DNA of 64,000 nucleotides from Roseibium porphyridii (GTDB taxonomy: Bacteria > Pseudomonadota > Alphaproteobacteria > Rhizobiales > Stappiaceae). The position numbers and the translations under genes are program-made. Below the pieces are notes generated by a model. The model saw only the letters and a program-made list of their open reading frames with translations. It ran no database searches and was not told the origin of the DNA. The DNA lies in assembly GCF_026191725.2 (NCBI RefSeq), contig NZ_CP120863.1, forward strand, positions 3,018,001-3,082,000, in the 5' to 3' direction. This document shows positions 36,878 through 45,982 of this stretch, piece after piece. Position 1 is the first letter of the stretch; each line of letters starts with the position of its first letter.

Positions 36878-39307
36878 ATGAGCGACGCAGAAATCCGCGC
36901 CACAGATCCGGACAGCACGGCTGTCTATCCAGTCCTGCCCCTGCGCGACATTGTCGTCTTCCCGCATATGATAGTGCCGCTGTTTGTCGGCCGCGAGAAG
37001 TCGATCAAGGCGCTCGAAGAAGTGATGACCACCGACAAGCACATTCTGCTGGCGACCCAGATGAATGCAGCTGATGACGATCCGAATCCGGATCAGATCT
37101 ACAACGTCGGTACGCTCGCAACCGTGCTTCAATTGCTGAAACTGCCTGACAACACCGTCAAGGTGCTCGTGGAAGGCGGTGCTCGTGCGCAGATCGGAGA
37201 CTATTCTGATCGCACGGACTATTTTGAAGCGACCGCTACAGTTCTTCCCGAGCGCGATGGCGAGAACATCGAGGTCGAAGCTCTCGCACGCTCAGTCGTT
37301 TCCGAGTTCGAAAATTATGTGAAACTGAACAAGAAGGTTTCGCCGGAAGTGCTCGGTGCGGTCAATCAGATCGACGATTATTCCAAGTTGGCCGATACCA
37401 TTGCGTCGCATCTGGCGATCAAGATCCCTGAAAAGCAGGAAATACTCGGCGTTGTTTCCGTCGCAGAGCGTCTTGAGCGCGTTCTTGGTATGATGGAAAG
37501 CGAAATTTCCGTTCTTCAGGTTGAAAAACGCATTCGTTCGCGCGTCAAGCGGCAGATGGAGAAAACGCAGCGCGAGTACTACCTGAATGAGCAGATGAAG
37601 GCCATTCAGAAGGAACTTGGCGACAGCGAAGACGGCCGCGACGAAATTGCTGAACTTGAGGAAAAGATCAAGAAGACGAAGCTCACCAAAGAAGCGCGTG
37701 AGCGGGCTGCTGCTGAGATCAAGAAGCTCAAGCAGATGAGCCCAATGTCCGCTGAAGCGACCGTCGTGCGCAACTATCTCGACTGGCTGATCGGCATTCC
37801 CTGGAACAAGAAGTCCAAGGTCAAACACGATCTGGCGCTGGCCGAGAAGGTGCTCGACACCGACCATTACGGTCTCGACAAGGTTAAAGAGCGGATCGTC
37901 GAATATCTTGCGGTACAGAGCCGGGCCAACAAGTTGCGCGGCCCGATCTTGTGCCTGGTCGGTCCTCCCGGCGTCGGTAAAACGTCACTAGGCAAGTCCA
38001 TAGCCAAGGCCACGGGACGTGAATTCGTTCGCATGTCGCTCGGCGGCGTGCGTGATGAAGCCGAAATCCGGGGTCACCGTCGCACCTATATCGGCTCGAT
38101 GCCCGGCAAGGTCATCCAGTCGATGAAAAAGGCGAAGAAGTCCAATCCGCTTTTCCTTCTCGACGAGATCGACAAGATGGGCATGGACTTCCGGGGCGAC
38201 CCGTCTTCAGCTTTGCTCGAAGTTCTTGATCCGGAACAAAACTCTTCGTTCATGGATCACTACCTCGAGGTTGAATACGATCTTTCCGACGTAATGTTCG
38301 TGACCACGGCCAATACGCTGAATATCCCCGGTCCGTTGATGGATCGTATGGAGATCATCCGTATTGCTGGTTACACCGAAGAAGAGAAGGTGGAAATCTG
38401 CCGCCGTCACCTCATTCCAAAGGCGGAAAAAGATCACGGCCTGAGGGATGGTGAGTTCTCCATCGAGGACGATGCGCTGCAATTCGTCGTGCGTCGCTAT
38501 ACCCGGGAAGCGGGTGTGCGAAACCTTGAGCGCGAAATGGCGACCCTGGCCCGGAAGGCGGTCAAGGATATCCTGATGAGCGACAAGGAAAGCATTACCG
38601 TTACGCCGGAAGTGGTCGAAGAATATCTCGGTGTTCCGCGGTTCCGGTATGGTGAAGCCGAACTGGAAGACCAGGTTGGTGTTGTCACCGGTCTGGCGTG
38701 GACGGAAGTCGGCGGCGAACTTCTTACCATCGAAGGCGTGATGATGCCGGGTAAGGGCAAGATGACCGTAACCGGCAATCTGAAGGACGTGATGAAAGAA
38801 TCGATTTCAGCGGCAGCGTCCTATGTTCGCTCCCGCGCGATCGATTTCGGCATTGAACCACCGACCTTCGACAAGAAGGATATTCACGTTCACGTGCCTG
38901 AAGGTGCGACGCCGAAGGACGGTCCTTCTGCAGGCATCGCGATGGCAACAGCCGTGATTTCCACAATGACCGGAATTCCGGTTCGCCGCGATGTTGCCAT
39001 GACCGGCGAGATTACGCTTCGCGGACGGATACTGCCGATCGGTGGCCTGAAGGAAAAACTGCTCGCTGCGCTGCGCGGTGGCATTAAGCTTGTCATGATC
39101 CCGGAAGACAATGCCAAGGACCTGGCTGACATTCCGGACTCGGTCAAAAATTCGCTTGAAATCATCCCGGTATCCGGAATGGAAGAGGTGCTGAAAAATG
39201 CTCTGATCCGTCTCCCGGAGCCCATCGAATGGGATGAAGCAGCCGCAAATGCCGCAACCAAGGCGAGTGAAAAAGAAGAAGACGGGTCTGGAATTTTGGC
39301 TCACTAA
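36878..39307 (+). CDS. lon: ATP-dependent protease La
   Basis: This 809-residue protease degrades misfolded and regulatory proteins. The N-terminal substrate domain ([25 protein letters not shown]) precedes a coiled-coil region. The AAA module has Walker A GPPGVGKT and Walker [12 protein letters not shown]. The C-terminal Ser-Lys protease domain has the nucleophile in [12 protein letters not shown] and the Lys in [10 protein letters not shown]. The ATG at 36878 has AAAGGA upstream and gives the family N-terminus; an earlier in-frame GTG at 36845 is not preferred. It is probably heat-shock inducible as in relatives, but no sigma-32 promoter was confirmed. Confidence 0.97.
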   Translation: MSDAEIRATDPDSTAVYPVLPLRDIVVFPHMIVPLFVGREKSIKALEEVMTTDKHILLATQMNAADDDPNPDQIYNVGTLATVLQLLKLPDNTVKVLVEGGARAQIGDYSDRTDYFEATATVLPERDGENIEVEALARSVVSEFENYVKLNKKVSPEVLGAVNQIDDYSKLADTIASHLAIKIPEKQEILGVVSVAERLERVLGMMESEISVLQVEKRIRSRVKRQMEKTQREYYLNEQMKAIQKELGDSEDGRDEIAELEEKIKKTKLTKEARERAAAEIKKLKQMSPMSAEATVVRNYLDWLIGIPWNKKSKVKHDLALAEKVLDTDHYGLDKVKERIVEYLAVQSRANKLRGPILCLVGPPGVGKTSLGKSIAKATGREFVRMSLGGVRDEAEIRGHRRTYIGSMPGKVIQSMKKAKKSNPLFLLDEIDKMGMDFRGDPSSALLEVLDPEQNSSFMDHYLEVEYDLSDVMFVTTANTLNIPGPLMDRMEIIRIAGYTEEEKVEICRRHLIPKAEKDHGLRDGEFSIEDDALQFVVRRYTREAGVRNLEREMATLARKAVKDILMSDKESITVTPEVVEEYLGVPRFRYGEAELEDQVGVVTGLAWTEVGGELLTIEGVMMPGKGKMTVTGNLKDVMKESISAAASYVRSRAIDFGIEPPTFDKKDIHVHVPEGATPKDGPSAGIAMATAVISTMTGIPVRRDVAMTGEITLRGRILPIGGLKEKLLAALRGGIKLVMIPEDNAKDLADIPDSVKNSLEIIPVSGMEEVLKNALIRLPEPIEWDEAAANAATKASEKEEDGSGILAH

Positions 39308-39334
39308 GAGCCAATTTGCACCGCACAAAACGTC

Positions 39335-39360
39335 AAGCCCCGGGTCAACCGGGGCTTTTC
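39335..39360 (+). terminator. Rho-independent terminator of lon
   Basis: AAGCCCCGG (39335-39343) and CCGGGGCTT (39349-39357) pair perfectly around GTCAA, followed by a T-rich tail. Confidence 0.9.
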
Positions 39361-39494
39361 TTTTGAAAAATCGGTAGAAATGGCTGTTTTCTGCGAAAAA
39401 ACCACTTGCGTTTCGCGTCAATTCGCACGAATTTCGCGCAACGGCGCTGACAGGAATCGTCGGCACTCTGCCGTTTCTTAGAAAGGTATCTGCT

Positions 39495-39770
39495 ATGAAT
39501 AAGAACGATCTGATCGCAGCTGTTGCAGAAAAGACTGGCCTCACCAAAGCGCAGGCAGGCGAAGCAGTTGACGCAACTTTTGATGCAGTCACAGAAACGC
39601 TGAAAAGCGGTGACGAAGTCCGCATCATCGGCTTTGGTAACTTCACGGTTTCTGCCCGTGCTGCCACCGAAGGCCGGAACCCGCGGACTGGCGAAACGAT
39701 CCAGATCCCGGCTTCTAAGACGCCGAAGTTCAAGGCTGGTAAAGGCCTGAAAGACGCTGTGAACTCTTAA
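39495..39770 (+). CDS. hupB: DNA-binding protein HU
   Basis: This 91-residue histone-like protein bends DNA and compacts the nucleoid. The N-terminal dimerisation helices start [13 protein letters not shown], and the DNA-binding arm contains [23 protein letters not shown], with the intercalating Pro in RNPRTG. An AGAAAGG site precedes the ATG, and a terminator follows at 39794-39828. It follows lon as in most alphaproteobacteria. Confidence 0.97.
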   Translation: MNKNDLIAAVAEKTGLTKAQAGEAVDATFDAVTETLKSGDEVRIIGFGNFTVSARAATEGRNPRTGETIQIPASKTPKFKAGKGLKDAVNS

Positions 39771-39793
39771 TCGTTCCAGACCGTTTTCAATTG

Positions 39794-39828
39794 ACCCCGG
39801 GCTTGCGATTGCAGGACCGGGGTTTTTT
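39794..39828 (+). terminator. Rho-independent terminator of hupB
   Basis: ACCCCGG (39794-39800) and CCGGGGT (39817-39823) pair across a 16-base loop and are followed by TTTTT. Confidence 0.85.
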
Positions 39829-39925
39829 GTGTCTATAATAGCAATCTATGAGTGCTTCTCTTTGAATTACATATTTAGATTTATCTTTTCCCTGGCGATG
39901 CAGAACTCCTTGCAAGGAGGGAGCC

Positions 39926-40582
39926 ATGACACTTCAAGCGCTGATTAGCCGCCGGCAACGCGCATTATTTGACGCCTGGGTTCGCGACCCGCTTGTCCAG
40001 GTTCAGGTGGAGCACCCGGAATGGTTGGGACGCCTTGTCTTTCTTGATGATTATGATGATGGCATTGAACCAGAACGGGCAGGGCGTAGAAGCCTGAAAA
40101 ATGTGGCCATCGTCCGTAGGCCTGGAAACCCGGACGAAAACGCAAGTGTCTGGGTGCGGGCGGGCTACTCTTCCTATCAAAAGGCATGGCTGGCTTTCGT
40201 GAATCAGGTTTACGGCATCAAAGCCACCAGCACCGACCTTGCGGGCTACAACATTGATCATTTGCTGAACAAAGCGCGCAGCCCTAACAAGGCAGGGTTC
40301 ATTCGTGTTGAGGCAATCAACGACGCAGTCAATCAGGCGTGGGGAGGTTTGTTTGAGCGTGCAGCGAGCAACCCGGAATTTTCTGCAAATCAAAAGAGAC
40401 TCAGGCGAACAATGTCGTGGATCATTGCCGCCAAATTGATGGATCAACCCCCACCAAGAGGGCCGAACGATCAACAGGGAATCGCCAGGCTTGTCCAATT
40501 TTTCAATCGTAATGGCCTTGCCGGTGACAATCCTCAGCGCGGTCTGACGGATATGCTGCAGTTTGCGTATCGGTTTCGATAG
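39926..40582 (+). CDS. Hypothetical protein, 218 residues, family not recognised
   Basis: The ATG at 39926 has one of the best ribosome sites in the window (AAGGAGGGAG), and the frame is a clean 218 codons, so it is very likely real. There is no signal peptide and no membrane segment. The middle has conserved-looking polar blocks: GYNIDHLLNKARSPN, RVEAINDAVNQAWGG and SWIIAAKLMDQP. The DHLxxK part is reminiscent of metal- or nucleic-acid-binding motifs, but that is weak. It is flanked by the hupB terminator and tRNA-Val, in a stretch that looks accessory compared with the core genes around it. Confidence 0.75.
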   Translation: MTLQALISRRQRALFDAWVRDPLVQVQVEHPEWLGRLVFLDDYDDGIEPERAGRRSLKNVAIVRRPGNPDENASVWVRAGYSSYQKAWLAFVNQVYGIKATSTDLAGYNIDHLLNKARSPNKAGFIRVEAINDAVNQAWGGLFERAASNPEFSANQKRLRRTMSWIIAAKLMDQPPPRGPNDQQGIARLVQFFNRNGLAGDNPQRGLTDMLQFAYRFR

Positions 40583-40744
40583 CCGGTCTTCAGGTCGTTC
40601 CGTTCGAACACAGGGCCTATCAGAGTTCAAGACGCTCCATATTGCTGGCTTTGTCAGGTGGAAGGATGCCTCTGCTGGTGTTGTGTTTGCTCAGGTTCGA
40701 CAAAGCTGGTTTGAAGCCGTCATCCACAAGTATGGTTAGGAATG

Positions 40745-40776
40745 CTATTTTCTTGGAAATAGGACTTGCCAAGAAA
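40745..40776 (+). repeat. Two overlapping, mutually exclusive hairpins before tRNA-Val
   Basis: CTATTT (40745-40750) can pair with AAATAG (40757-40762). TTTCTTGG (40749-40756) can pair with CCAAGAAA (40769-40776). The two stems share bases, so only one can form at a time. Confidence 0.45.
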
Positions 40777-40811
40777 GTGGCGACAACCTAAAAGGCGTCT
40801 CACCTCGTTGA

Positions 40812-40887
<76 letters not shown>

Positions 40888-41223
40888 TTTTCTTTCCTAA
40901 ATTCAAAGACTTTGGCTTTTGCCGGTGCGCTGTGCGTCCCGGTCTTCATTCGTTTTTGTTCAGTGAGTTTTTTTCCGGTCGGCGCGGCATCGTCTGTTCT
41001 TTCGCGAACAGGTCTGATCCTATGAAACAGTAATTGCAAAAAGATGGATGGAGTTCGTTTGAATTTCTTGGTGCAGCTTCAAGGACTTGGCTGCAATCCA
41101 TAGACTAAATTCACTATAAAATGAGCACTGAGTGCACTTTTTTTCTTGTTTTTCGCCGTGTTTGGTTCTTATAAATTTCACCGGCTAATAAAAAAAGCGT
41201 CGAAGAATTAGAAGTTTAATGAG
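40888..41223 (+). other. Intergenic region between tRNA-Val and the Na/Pi transporter gene
   Basis: These 336 bases are richer in A and T than the surroundings and hold no gene I can support. The promoter of the transporter gene should lie at the right end. I looked for Pho-box repeats and saw none convincing. Confidence 0.4.
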
Positions 41224-42882
41224 ATGGCGATTGTCCTTTTTATCAAGATATTGGGATCAGTTATGCTCCTCCTCTATGCAGTTCGCATGGTGAGGACCGG
41301 TTTTGAACGGGTGTCAGGTCCCGCGCTCAAACGCACCATCAACAAAGCCGCCTCCGGACGGGTGACCGGCGCAATGTCCGGCATGGCGGTGGCGGTTCTG
41401 CTGCAAAGTGCTACGGCGGTAGCCGTGCTGGCTGCGAGCTTTGCAACCTCTGGCATCTTTTCAACGGCTGCAGGGCTTGCAGTCCTGCTTGGCGCCGATC
41501 TCGGCTCGTCTCTCCTCGTACAGATCCTTGTGTTCGACCTTAGCTGGCTGGTGCCGCTGTTGCTGGCAGCAGGAGGGTGGTTGTTCCTGAAACTTGAGTC
41601 GCGAACGACGAAACAGGCAGGACGGATCCTGATCGGCATTGCACTCGTGCTGATCTCGCTTCAGATGATCGGGGAATCGACGGCACCTTTGAAAGAAGCT
41701 CAGTTCATGCCGCATATTGCCGGTTATCTAGCGGGCGATGCGTCAACAGCACTGGTGCTTGGAGCGGTGCTCGCTTTTCTAATTCATTCCAGTGTGGCAG
41801 CCGTATTGATGATTGCAGCCTTCGTGCAAAATGCAGGCCTGCCATTGGAGGCTGCTGTGCCGATGGTTTTAGGCGCGAATATCGGGGCAGGGTTCGTTGC
41901 GCTCTGGCTGACACGGGGCATGGATCAAAAGGCCCGGCAACTGCCGCTCGGGAATTTGATCTTCAGGGCAGGTGGCGCTTTGATTGCGTTGACGTTGGCC
42001 ACATCCATTCCTCTACCATTGGAGACGTTAAGCAGCGTTCCTGCGCAACAAGTTGTGGCGGTGCATATCTTTTTCAATCTGCTGCTGGTATTGACCTGTC
42101 TGCCTTTGACCGGACCCGTCGCGAGACTAGCCGCGCGGTTGATGCCCGCAAGAGAGCGGGGATCCGACACCAGCGACACCCTAGTCAAAAGTGCTCTGGA
42201 TCAACGGGTTGTACATGTCCCCAGACTGGCACTTGCAAGTGCGACCCGGGAGCTCCTGCGAATGGGGGAACTGGTTGAGCTTATGACCCGTCCGGTGATG
42301 ACGATGCTTGAAAACGGCGATCAACGGGAAATCAATCGCCTTCAGGCAATAGATGAGAACGTCAACAGGATCCACTCCGACATCAAGCTCTATATTGCCG
42401 AGGTAAACCGCGGTGAGTTGACGTCTGAAGAGGCCGAACGGAGCATGGAGCTGGCGAGTTTTGCGATCAATCTGGAGAGGGCTGGCGATCTGGTGTCAAA
42501 AAACCTTCTGGAGCGTGCGGTTGAGCTCCAGGAAAGGGGGATCAGTTTTTCCAGAGATGGGCAAGTCGAACTTGAAAACATGCATGATCGTGTGTTGGCC
42601 AACATGCAGTTGGCGCTCAATGTACTTGTCTCCGGTGATGTTGCTTCAGCACGAGAACTGATCGCCGAGAAAGACAGGATGCGGCAATTGGAACGGGAAT
42701 GTCATGACCGGCATCTGGACCGGTTGAAATCGAGGACGCCGGAAAGCATTGATTCAAGCAACGTGCATATGGAAGTCGTACGCAGTCTCAAGGAAATCAA
42801 TTCGCTCTACGCCACCGTGGCGGTACCGATCCTGGCACTGGAAGGGCAATTGATGGACAGCCGCCTTGTGCCAGCACAATAA
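41224..42882 (+). CDS. Na+/phosphate symporter family protein (NptA/YjbB-like) with PhoU domain
   Basis: This 552-residue inner-membrane protein has about eight or nine hydrophobic segments in residues 1-310. They include two inverted-repeat Na_Pi signature regions: VLLQSATAVAVLAASFATSG, and IHSSVAAVLMIAAF with GANIGAGFVAL. A soluble helical PhoU-like domain follows (about residues 345-535). This is the YjbB/NptA architecture, thought to export or import phosphate with sodium and to sense it through the PhoU part; direction is uncertain. The start at 41224 gives MAIVLFIKILG. It is placed between tRNA-Val and the two tRNA-Asp genes. Confidence 0.9.
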   Translation: MAIVLFIKILGSVMLLLYAVRMVRTGFERVSGPALKRTINKAASGRVTGAMSGMAVAVLLQSATAVAVLAASFATSGIFSTAAGLAVLLGADLGSSLLVQILVFDLSWLVPLLLAAGGWLFLKLESRTTKQAGRILIGIALVLISLQMIGESTAPLKEAQFMPHIAGYLAGDASTALVLGAVLAFLIHSSVAAVLMIAAFVQNAGLPLEAAVPMVLGANIGAGFVALWLTRGMDQKARQLPLGNLIFRAGGALIALTLATSIPLPLETLSSVPAQQVVAVHIFFNLLLVLTCLPLTGPVARLAARLMPARERGSDTSDTLVKSALDQRVVHVPRLALASATRELLRMGELVELMTRPVMTMLENGDQREINRLQAIDENVNRIHSDIKLYIAEVNRGELTSEEAERSMELASFAINLERAGDLVSKNLLERAVELQERGISFSRDGQVELENMHDRVLANMQLALNVLVSGDVASARELIAEKDRMRQLERECHDRHLDRLKSRTPESIDSSNVHMEVVRSLKEINSLYATVAVPILALEGQLMDSRLVPAQ

Positions 42883-43168
42883 TGCCACCTTATTGAAAAG
42901 ACTGCGCCAATTCGCACAATGGGTTTGTTCAAAACACTGAAGGCACCGTGTCACAAAATCAGTTTGCCGGTTTCGCTTTTTTGCATTGCAGACTTGTTGG
43001 TCGGGGGTGAGTTATCCACATTGAAGAGCGGCAACTTAGAAGCGGAAAAACCGAGTTGTCTGCGGCTTTGTCAAAAAAGGCAATTTGGATGCGTCAGTGC
43101 GCTTGACTTCGCTTTCCAGCCGCCGTACATCAGCGCCACTTCACGGCAACACTGCGTTGCCGCGCGAA

Positions 43169-43245
43169 GCGGGTGTAGCTCAGTTGGTTAGAGTGCCGGC
43201 CTGTCACGCCGGAGGTCGCGGGTTCGAGCCCCGTCACTCGCGCCA
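43169..43245 (+). tRNA. tRNA-Asp (anticodon GUC), first copy
   Basis: A 77-base gene including CCA. The acceptor GCGGGTG pairs with CACTCGC (one G-T pair), the anticodon loop CTGTCAC reads Asp codons, and the T-arm has GTTCGAGCC. Confidence 0.96.
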
Positions 43246-43304
43246 CTTCTCACTAAGATGCAAATTGTATCTTGAAAGAAGCGGCGCAAATATACCGTGA
43301 TTGT

Positions 43305-43381
43305 GCGGGTGTAGCTCAGTTGGTTAGAGTGCCGGCCTGTCACGCCGGAGGTCGCGGGTTCGAGCCCCGTCACTCGCGCCA
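43305..43381 (+). tRNA. tRNA-Asp (anticodon GUC), second identical copy
   Basis: Identical over all 77 bases to the copy at 43169-43245. The 59-base spacer holds a hairpin (AAGATGCA at 43255-43262 with TGTATCTT at 43266-43273). Confidence 0.96.
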
Positions 43382-43891
43382 CTCACGGTTCCCGAACTTG
43401 TTCCCTTAAATCTCAAATGCCGAATGGTGTGACCGCACATGCGGCCAAGCAGGCACGACCAGATTCTTGTCGCTTGGGTCTGAGTGGTGCGCGTAGGTTC
43501 GCGTAAAAGTATTCGACAGCGTCAGCCTCTTCAATTTGTTACTGTTTTGGGTCTTCCCTTGTTTTTGAATGGCGATTCTACTCAAGGGGTGGAATTCCGG
43601 CTCGGGTGCGTCATAATCCCGCGCAGCCTGTGTAAAGATTTTGCGATTGCACAAACTGGCTAAAATAAAGGAGTTGGCAGGGGTCGTTTGGAAATTGGCT
43701 CATATGTGGCAAGAGTTTGACCCGGTAGGGGTCTTGCGTTGCACCAAGCCGTAAGTTAAGCGTGCGCTCGCATGTTGGTTTCATAAAGCCGACGGGTTCT
43801 GCGCGACCAGCCGGCTCTATGAGGCTAAGAGGTGCAGCCCCGGCTCCGGATCGCCTCTCGATCCGCCTCCATATGCAAGGACGCGAAAGAC
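43382..43891 (+). promoter_or_regulatory. Long leader and promoter region of the nuo operon
   Basis: 510 bases without a credible gene. Two small hairpins are present: GACCC/GGGTC (43719-43723, 43729-43733) and CGGATCG/CGATCCG (43847-43853, 43859-43865), the second ending 26 bases before the nuoA start. A TAAAAT at 43661-43666 could be a -10 box, but I found no -35 at good spacing. The length suggests a long 5' leader or an unrecognised regulatory element. Confidence 0.45.
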
Positions 43892-44257
43892 ATGGAAGAA
43901 CTCTTGCGGGAATATGTCCCGATCGTCGTGTTCATCGGCATTGCACTGGTGATCGGCCTTGCCTTGCTGATTTCACCGTTTTTATTGGCCTATAAAAACC
44001 CGGATCCGGAAAAGTTGTCGGCCTACGAGTGCGGTTTCAACGCATTCGACGATGCACGCATGAAATTCGACGTGCGTTTTTATCTGGTCTCGATTCTCTT
44101 CATCATCTTCGATCTTGAAGTCGCCTTCCTGTTTCCATGGGCGGTGGTATTCGGCGACCTCGGCTGGTACGGGTTTTGGTCCATGATGGTCTTTCTTGGC
44201 GTCCTGACTGTTGGCTTTATCTACGAATGGAAAAAAGGAGCGCTGGAATGGGATTGA
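43892..44257 (+). CDS. nuoA: NADH-quinone oxidoreductase subunit A
   Basis: This 121-residue membrane subunit of complex I sits at the junction of the membrane arm and the peripheral arm. It has three membrane segments, the [12 protein letters not shown] loop with the conserved Cys that moves during catalysis, and [25 protein letters not shown]. The ATG at 43892 gives the usual N-terminus. It begins the nuo operon, and its end overlaps nuoB by 10 bases. Confidence 0.96.
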   Translation: MEELLREYVPIVVFIGIALVIGLALLISPFLLAYKNPDPEKLSAYECGFNAFDDARMKFDVRFYLVSILFIIFDLEVAFLFPWAVVFGDLGWYGFWSMMVFLGVLTVGFIYEWKKGALEWD

Positions 44258-44826
44258 GCACTACCGATCCAATCGTCGCTCCCAAATCCAAAGGCATCAT
44301 CGATCCGAACACCGGTAAGCCTATCGGAGAGGACGACGCGTTTTTCCTTGAGGTCAACAATGAGCTGGCCGACAAAGGTTTTCTTGTGACTTCGACGGAC
44401 AACCTAATTCAATGGGCCCGCACGGGCTCTTTGATGTGGATGACCTTTGGTCTCGCGTGCTGCGCTGTTGAAATGATGCAGATGTCCATGCCGCGCTATG
44501 ATGCGGAGCGTTTCGGATTTGCCCCGCGAGCTTCCCCGCGTCAGTCAGACGTTATGATCGTGGCCGGAACGCTAACCAACAAGATGGCTCCTGCGCTTCG
44601 CAAGGTCTACGATCAGATGCCAGAGCCACGTTATGTGATTTCGATGGGATCATGCGCAAACGGCGGTGGCTACTATCACTATTCCTATTCAGTGGTTCGA
44701 GGATGTGACCGGGTCGTGCCGGTAGACATCTACGTTCCCGGGTGCCCGCCGACGGCAGAAGCGCTGCTATACGGCGTGATGCTGCTGCAAAAGAAAATTC
44801 GTCGTACGGGAACCATCGAAAGATAA
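44248..44826 (+). CDS. nuoB: NADH-quinone oxidoreductase subunit B
   Basis: This 192-residue peripheral subunit carries the N2 4Fe-4S cluster that hands electrons to quinone. The tandem cysteines of [11 protein letters not shown], the Cys of [12 protein letters not shown] and the Cys of [12 protein letters not shown] are the four ligands. The start ATG (44248) lies inside the nuoA end, preceded by AAAAGGAGCG, so translation is coupled. The N-terminal ~20 residues are a family-variable extension. Confidence 0.96.
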   Translation: MGLSTTDPIVAPKSKGIIDPNTGKPIGEDDAFFLEVNNELADKGFLVTSTDNLIQWARTGSLMWMTFGLACCAVEMMQMSMPRYDAERFGFAPRASPRQSDVMIVAGTLTNKMAPALRKVYDQMPEPRYVISMGSCANGGGYYHYSYSVVRGCDRVVPVDIYVPGCPPTAEALLYGVMLLQKKIRRTGTIER

Positions 44827-44918
44827 GGGTTTTAACGCCTGAGTTTGCGGCGAATTCAAAGGATAGGCGCTTGCCGGCGCGTTAAATGGAAGGCTCCGAG
44901 GGAGTGAGGTCAAACACC

Positions 44919-45524
44919 ATGGACGAGACTTTGAAGGAACTCGCTGAGCACGTCGAGCTTGGCCTTGGCGAGTCTCTCGTGTCCTGGAAAGCAGAATTCG
45001 GTGAATTGACGCTGAGCGTGAACGCGACCGACATTCTGGATGTGGTGCGCTTTCTGCGTGACAATGCGTCTTGCAAATTCGTCAATTTGACCGACATTTG
45101 CGGCGTTGATTATCCGGAGCGTGAAAAACGCTTCGATGTTGTCTATCACTTCCTGTCACCTGTTCAGAACCAGCGTATCCGCGTGAAAATCGCGACCGAT
45201 GAGACGACAGCTGTCGCCTCACTGACGCCGCTCTTTCCGGGCGCGGAGTGGTTCGAGCGCGAAGCTTACGATATGTACGGGATCCTGTTTTCAGGTCATC
45301 CGGACCTGCGGCGCATCCTCACTGACTACGGCTTTGACGGACATCCGCTGCGCAAGGATTTCCCGGTAACCGGTTTTGTGGAAGTTCGCTATGACGACCA
45401 GAAGAAACGTGTCGTCTACGAGCCTGTTCGACTGAACCAGGAAATGCGTTCCTTCGACTTTCTCTCGCCTTGGGAGGGTACGGACTACGTACTGCCTGGC
45501 GATGAGAAGGCGACAACCAACTGA
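44919..45524 (+). CDS. nuoC: NADH-quinone oxidoreductase subunit C
   Basis: This 201-residue peripheral subunit (30 kDa family) supports the quinone module with NuoD. The signature is [22 protein letters not shown]...HPLRKDFPV. The ATG at 44919 is chosen because GGAGTGAGG lies upstream and the 11 residues before it are unlike the family. It is separate from nuoD here, not fused, and a GFA-type gene comes between them. Confidence 0.96.
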   Translation: MDETLKELAEHVELGLGESLVSWKAEFGELTLSVNATDILDVVRFLRDNASCKFVNLTDICGVDYPEREKRFDVVYHFLSPVQNQRIRVKIATDETTAVASLTPLFPGAEWFEREAYDMYGILFSGHPDLRRILTDYGFDGHPLRKDFPVTGFVEVRYDDQKKRVVYEPVRLNQEMRSFDFLSPWEGTDYVLPGDEKATTN

Positions 45525-45538
45525 TCGGCAGGGCAGGG

Positions 45539-45982
45539 ATGAGCGAGCGGCTTTCTGGTGGATGTCTTTGCGGCGCAGTACGGTTCAGTGCGCAGCCTGA
45601 CAACGGCGAAATGGGTGTGTGCCATTGCGGCATGTGCCGGCGCTGGACAGGCGGGACATTCATGGCTGTTGGCTGCGGCCCCATGAGCAATATTCAAATT
45701 GAAGGTGAGGACGCTCTCAGCGTCTACAAAGCTTCAGACTACGGCGAGCGGGTTTTTTGCTCGAAATGCGGCTCGACATTGATTTGGCGCATGGCTGACG
45801 GCTCTCACGCCAGCCTTTCCGCTCAGGCCTTTGACGATCCGTCGCAATTCAAATTCACCACGGAGATTTTCGTGGACGAACAGCCGGCCAACTACGCGTT
45901 TGCAAACGAGACGCGCAAAATGACCGGCCCTGAAGTTTTTGCGTATTACACGCAGCAAATGCAGGAACCTCAAAATGGCTGA
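45539..45982 (+). CDS. GFA-family (Mss4-like) zinc-binding protein inside the nuo operon
   Basis: This 147-residue protein has the cysteine pattern of the GFA/Mss4 fold: [20 protein letters not shown] and [10 protein letters not shown], which would bind structural zinc. Members are often called glutathione-dependent formaldehyde-activating, but most, like this one, have unproven activity. It starts 15 bases after nuoC, and its last 8 bases overlap the nuoD start, so it should be translated together with nuoD. Composition matches its neighbours. A role in complex I assembly or thiol/aldehyde protection is inference from position only. Confidence 0.9.
   Translation: MSERLSGGCLCGAVRFSAQPDNGEMGVCHCGMCRRWTGGTFMAVGCGPMSNIQIEGEDALSVYKASDYGERVFCSKCGSTLIWRMADGSHASLSAQAFDDPSQFKFTTEIFVDEQPANYAFANETRKMTGPEVFAYYTQQMQEPQNG

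Noticed and set aside
43012..43020. Perfect DnaA box TTATCCACA before the tRNA-Asp genes
   Set aside because: Only a single clear copy was seen nearby, with no cluster and no A/T-rich unwinding region next to it, so an origin is not supported.
43406..43654. 82-residue minus-strand frame in the nuo leader
   Set aside because: No clear ribosome site, no recognisable domain, and it lies in a region that looks regulatory.
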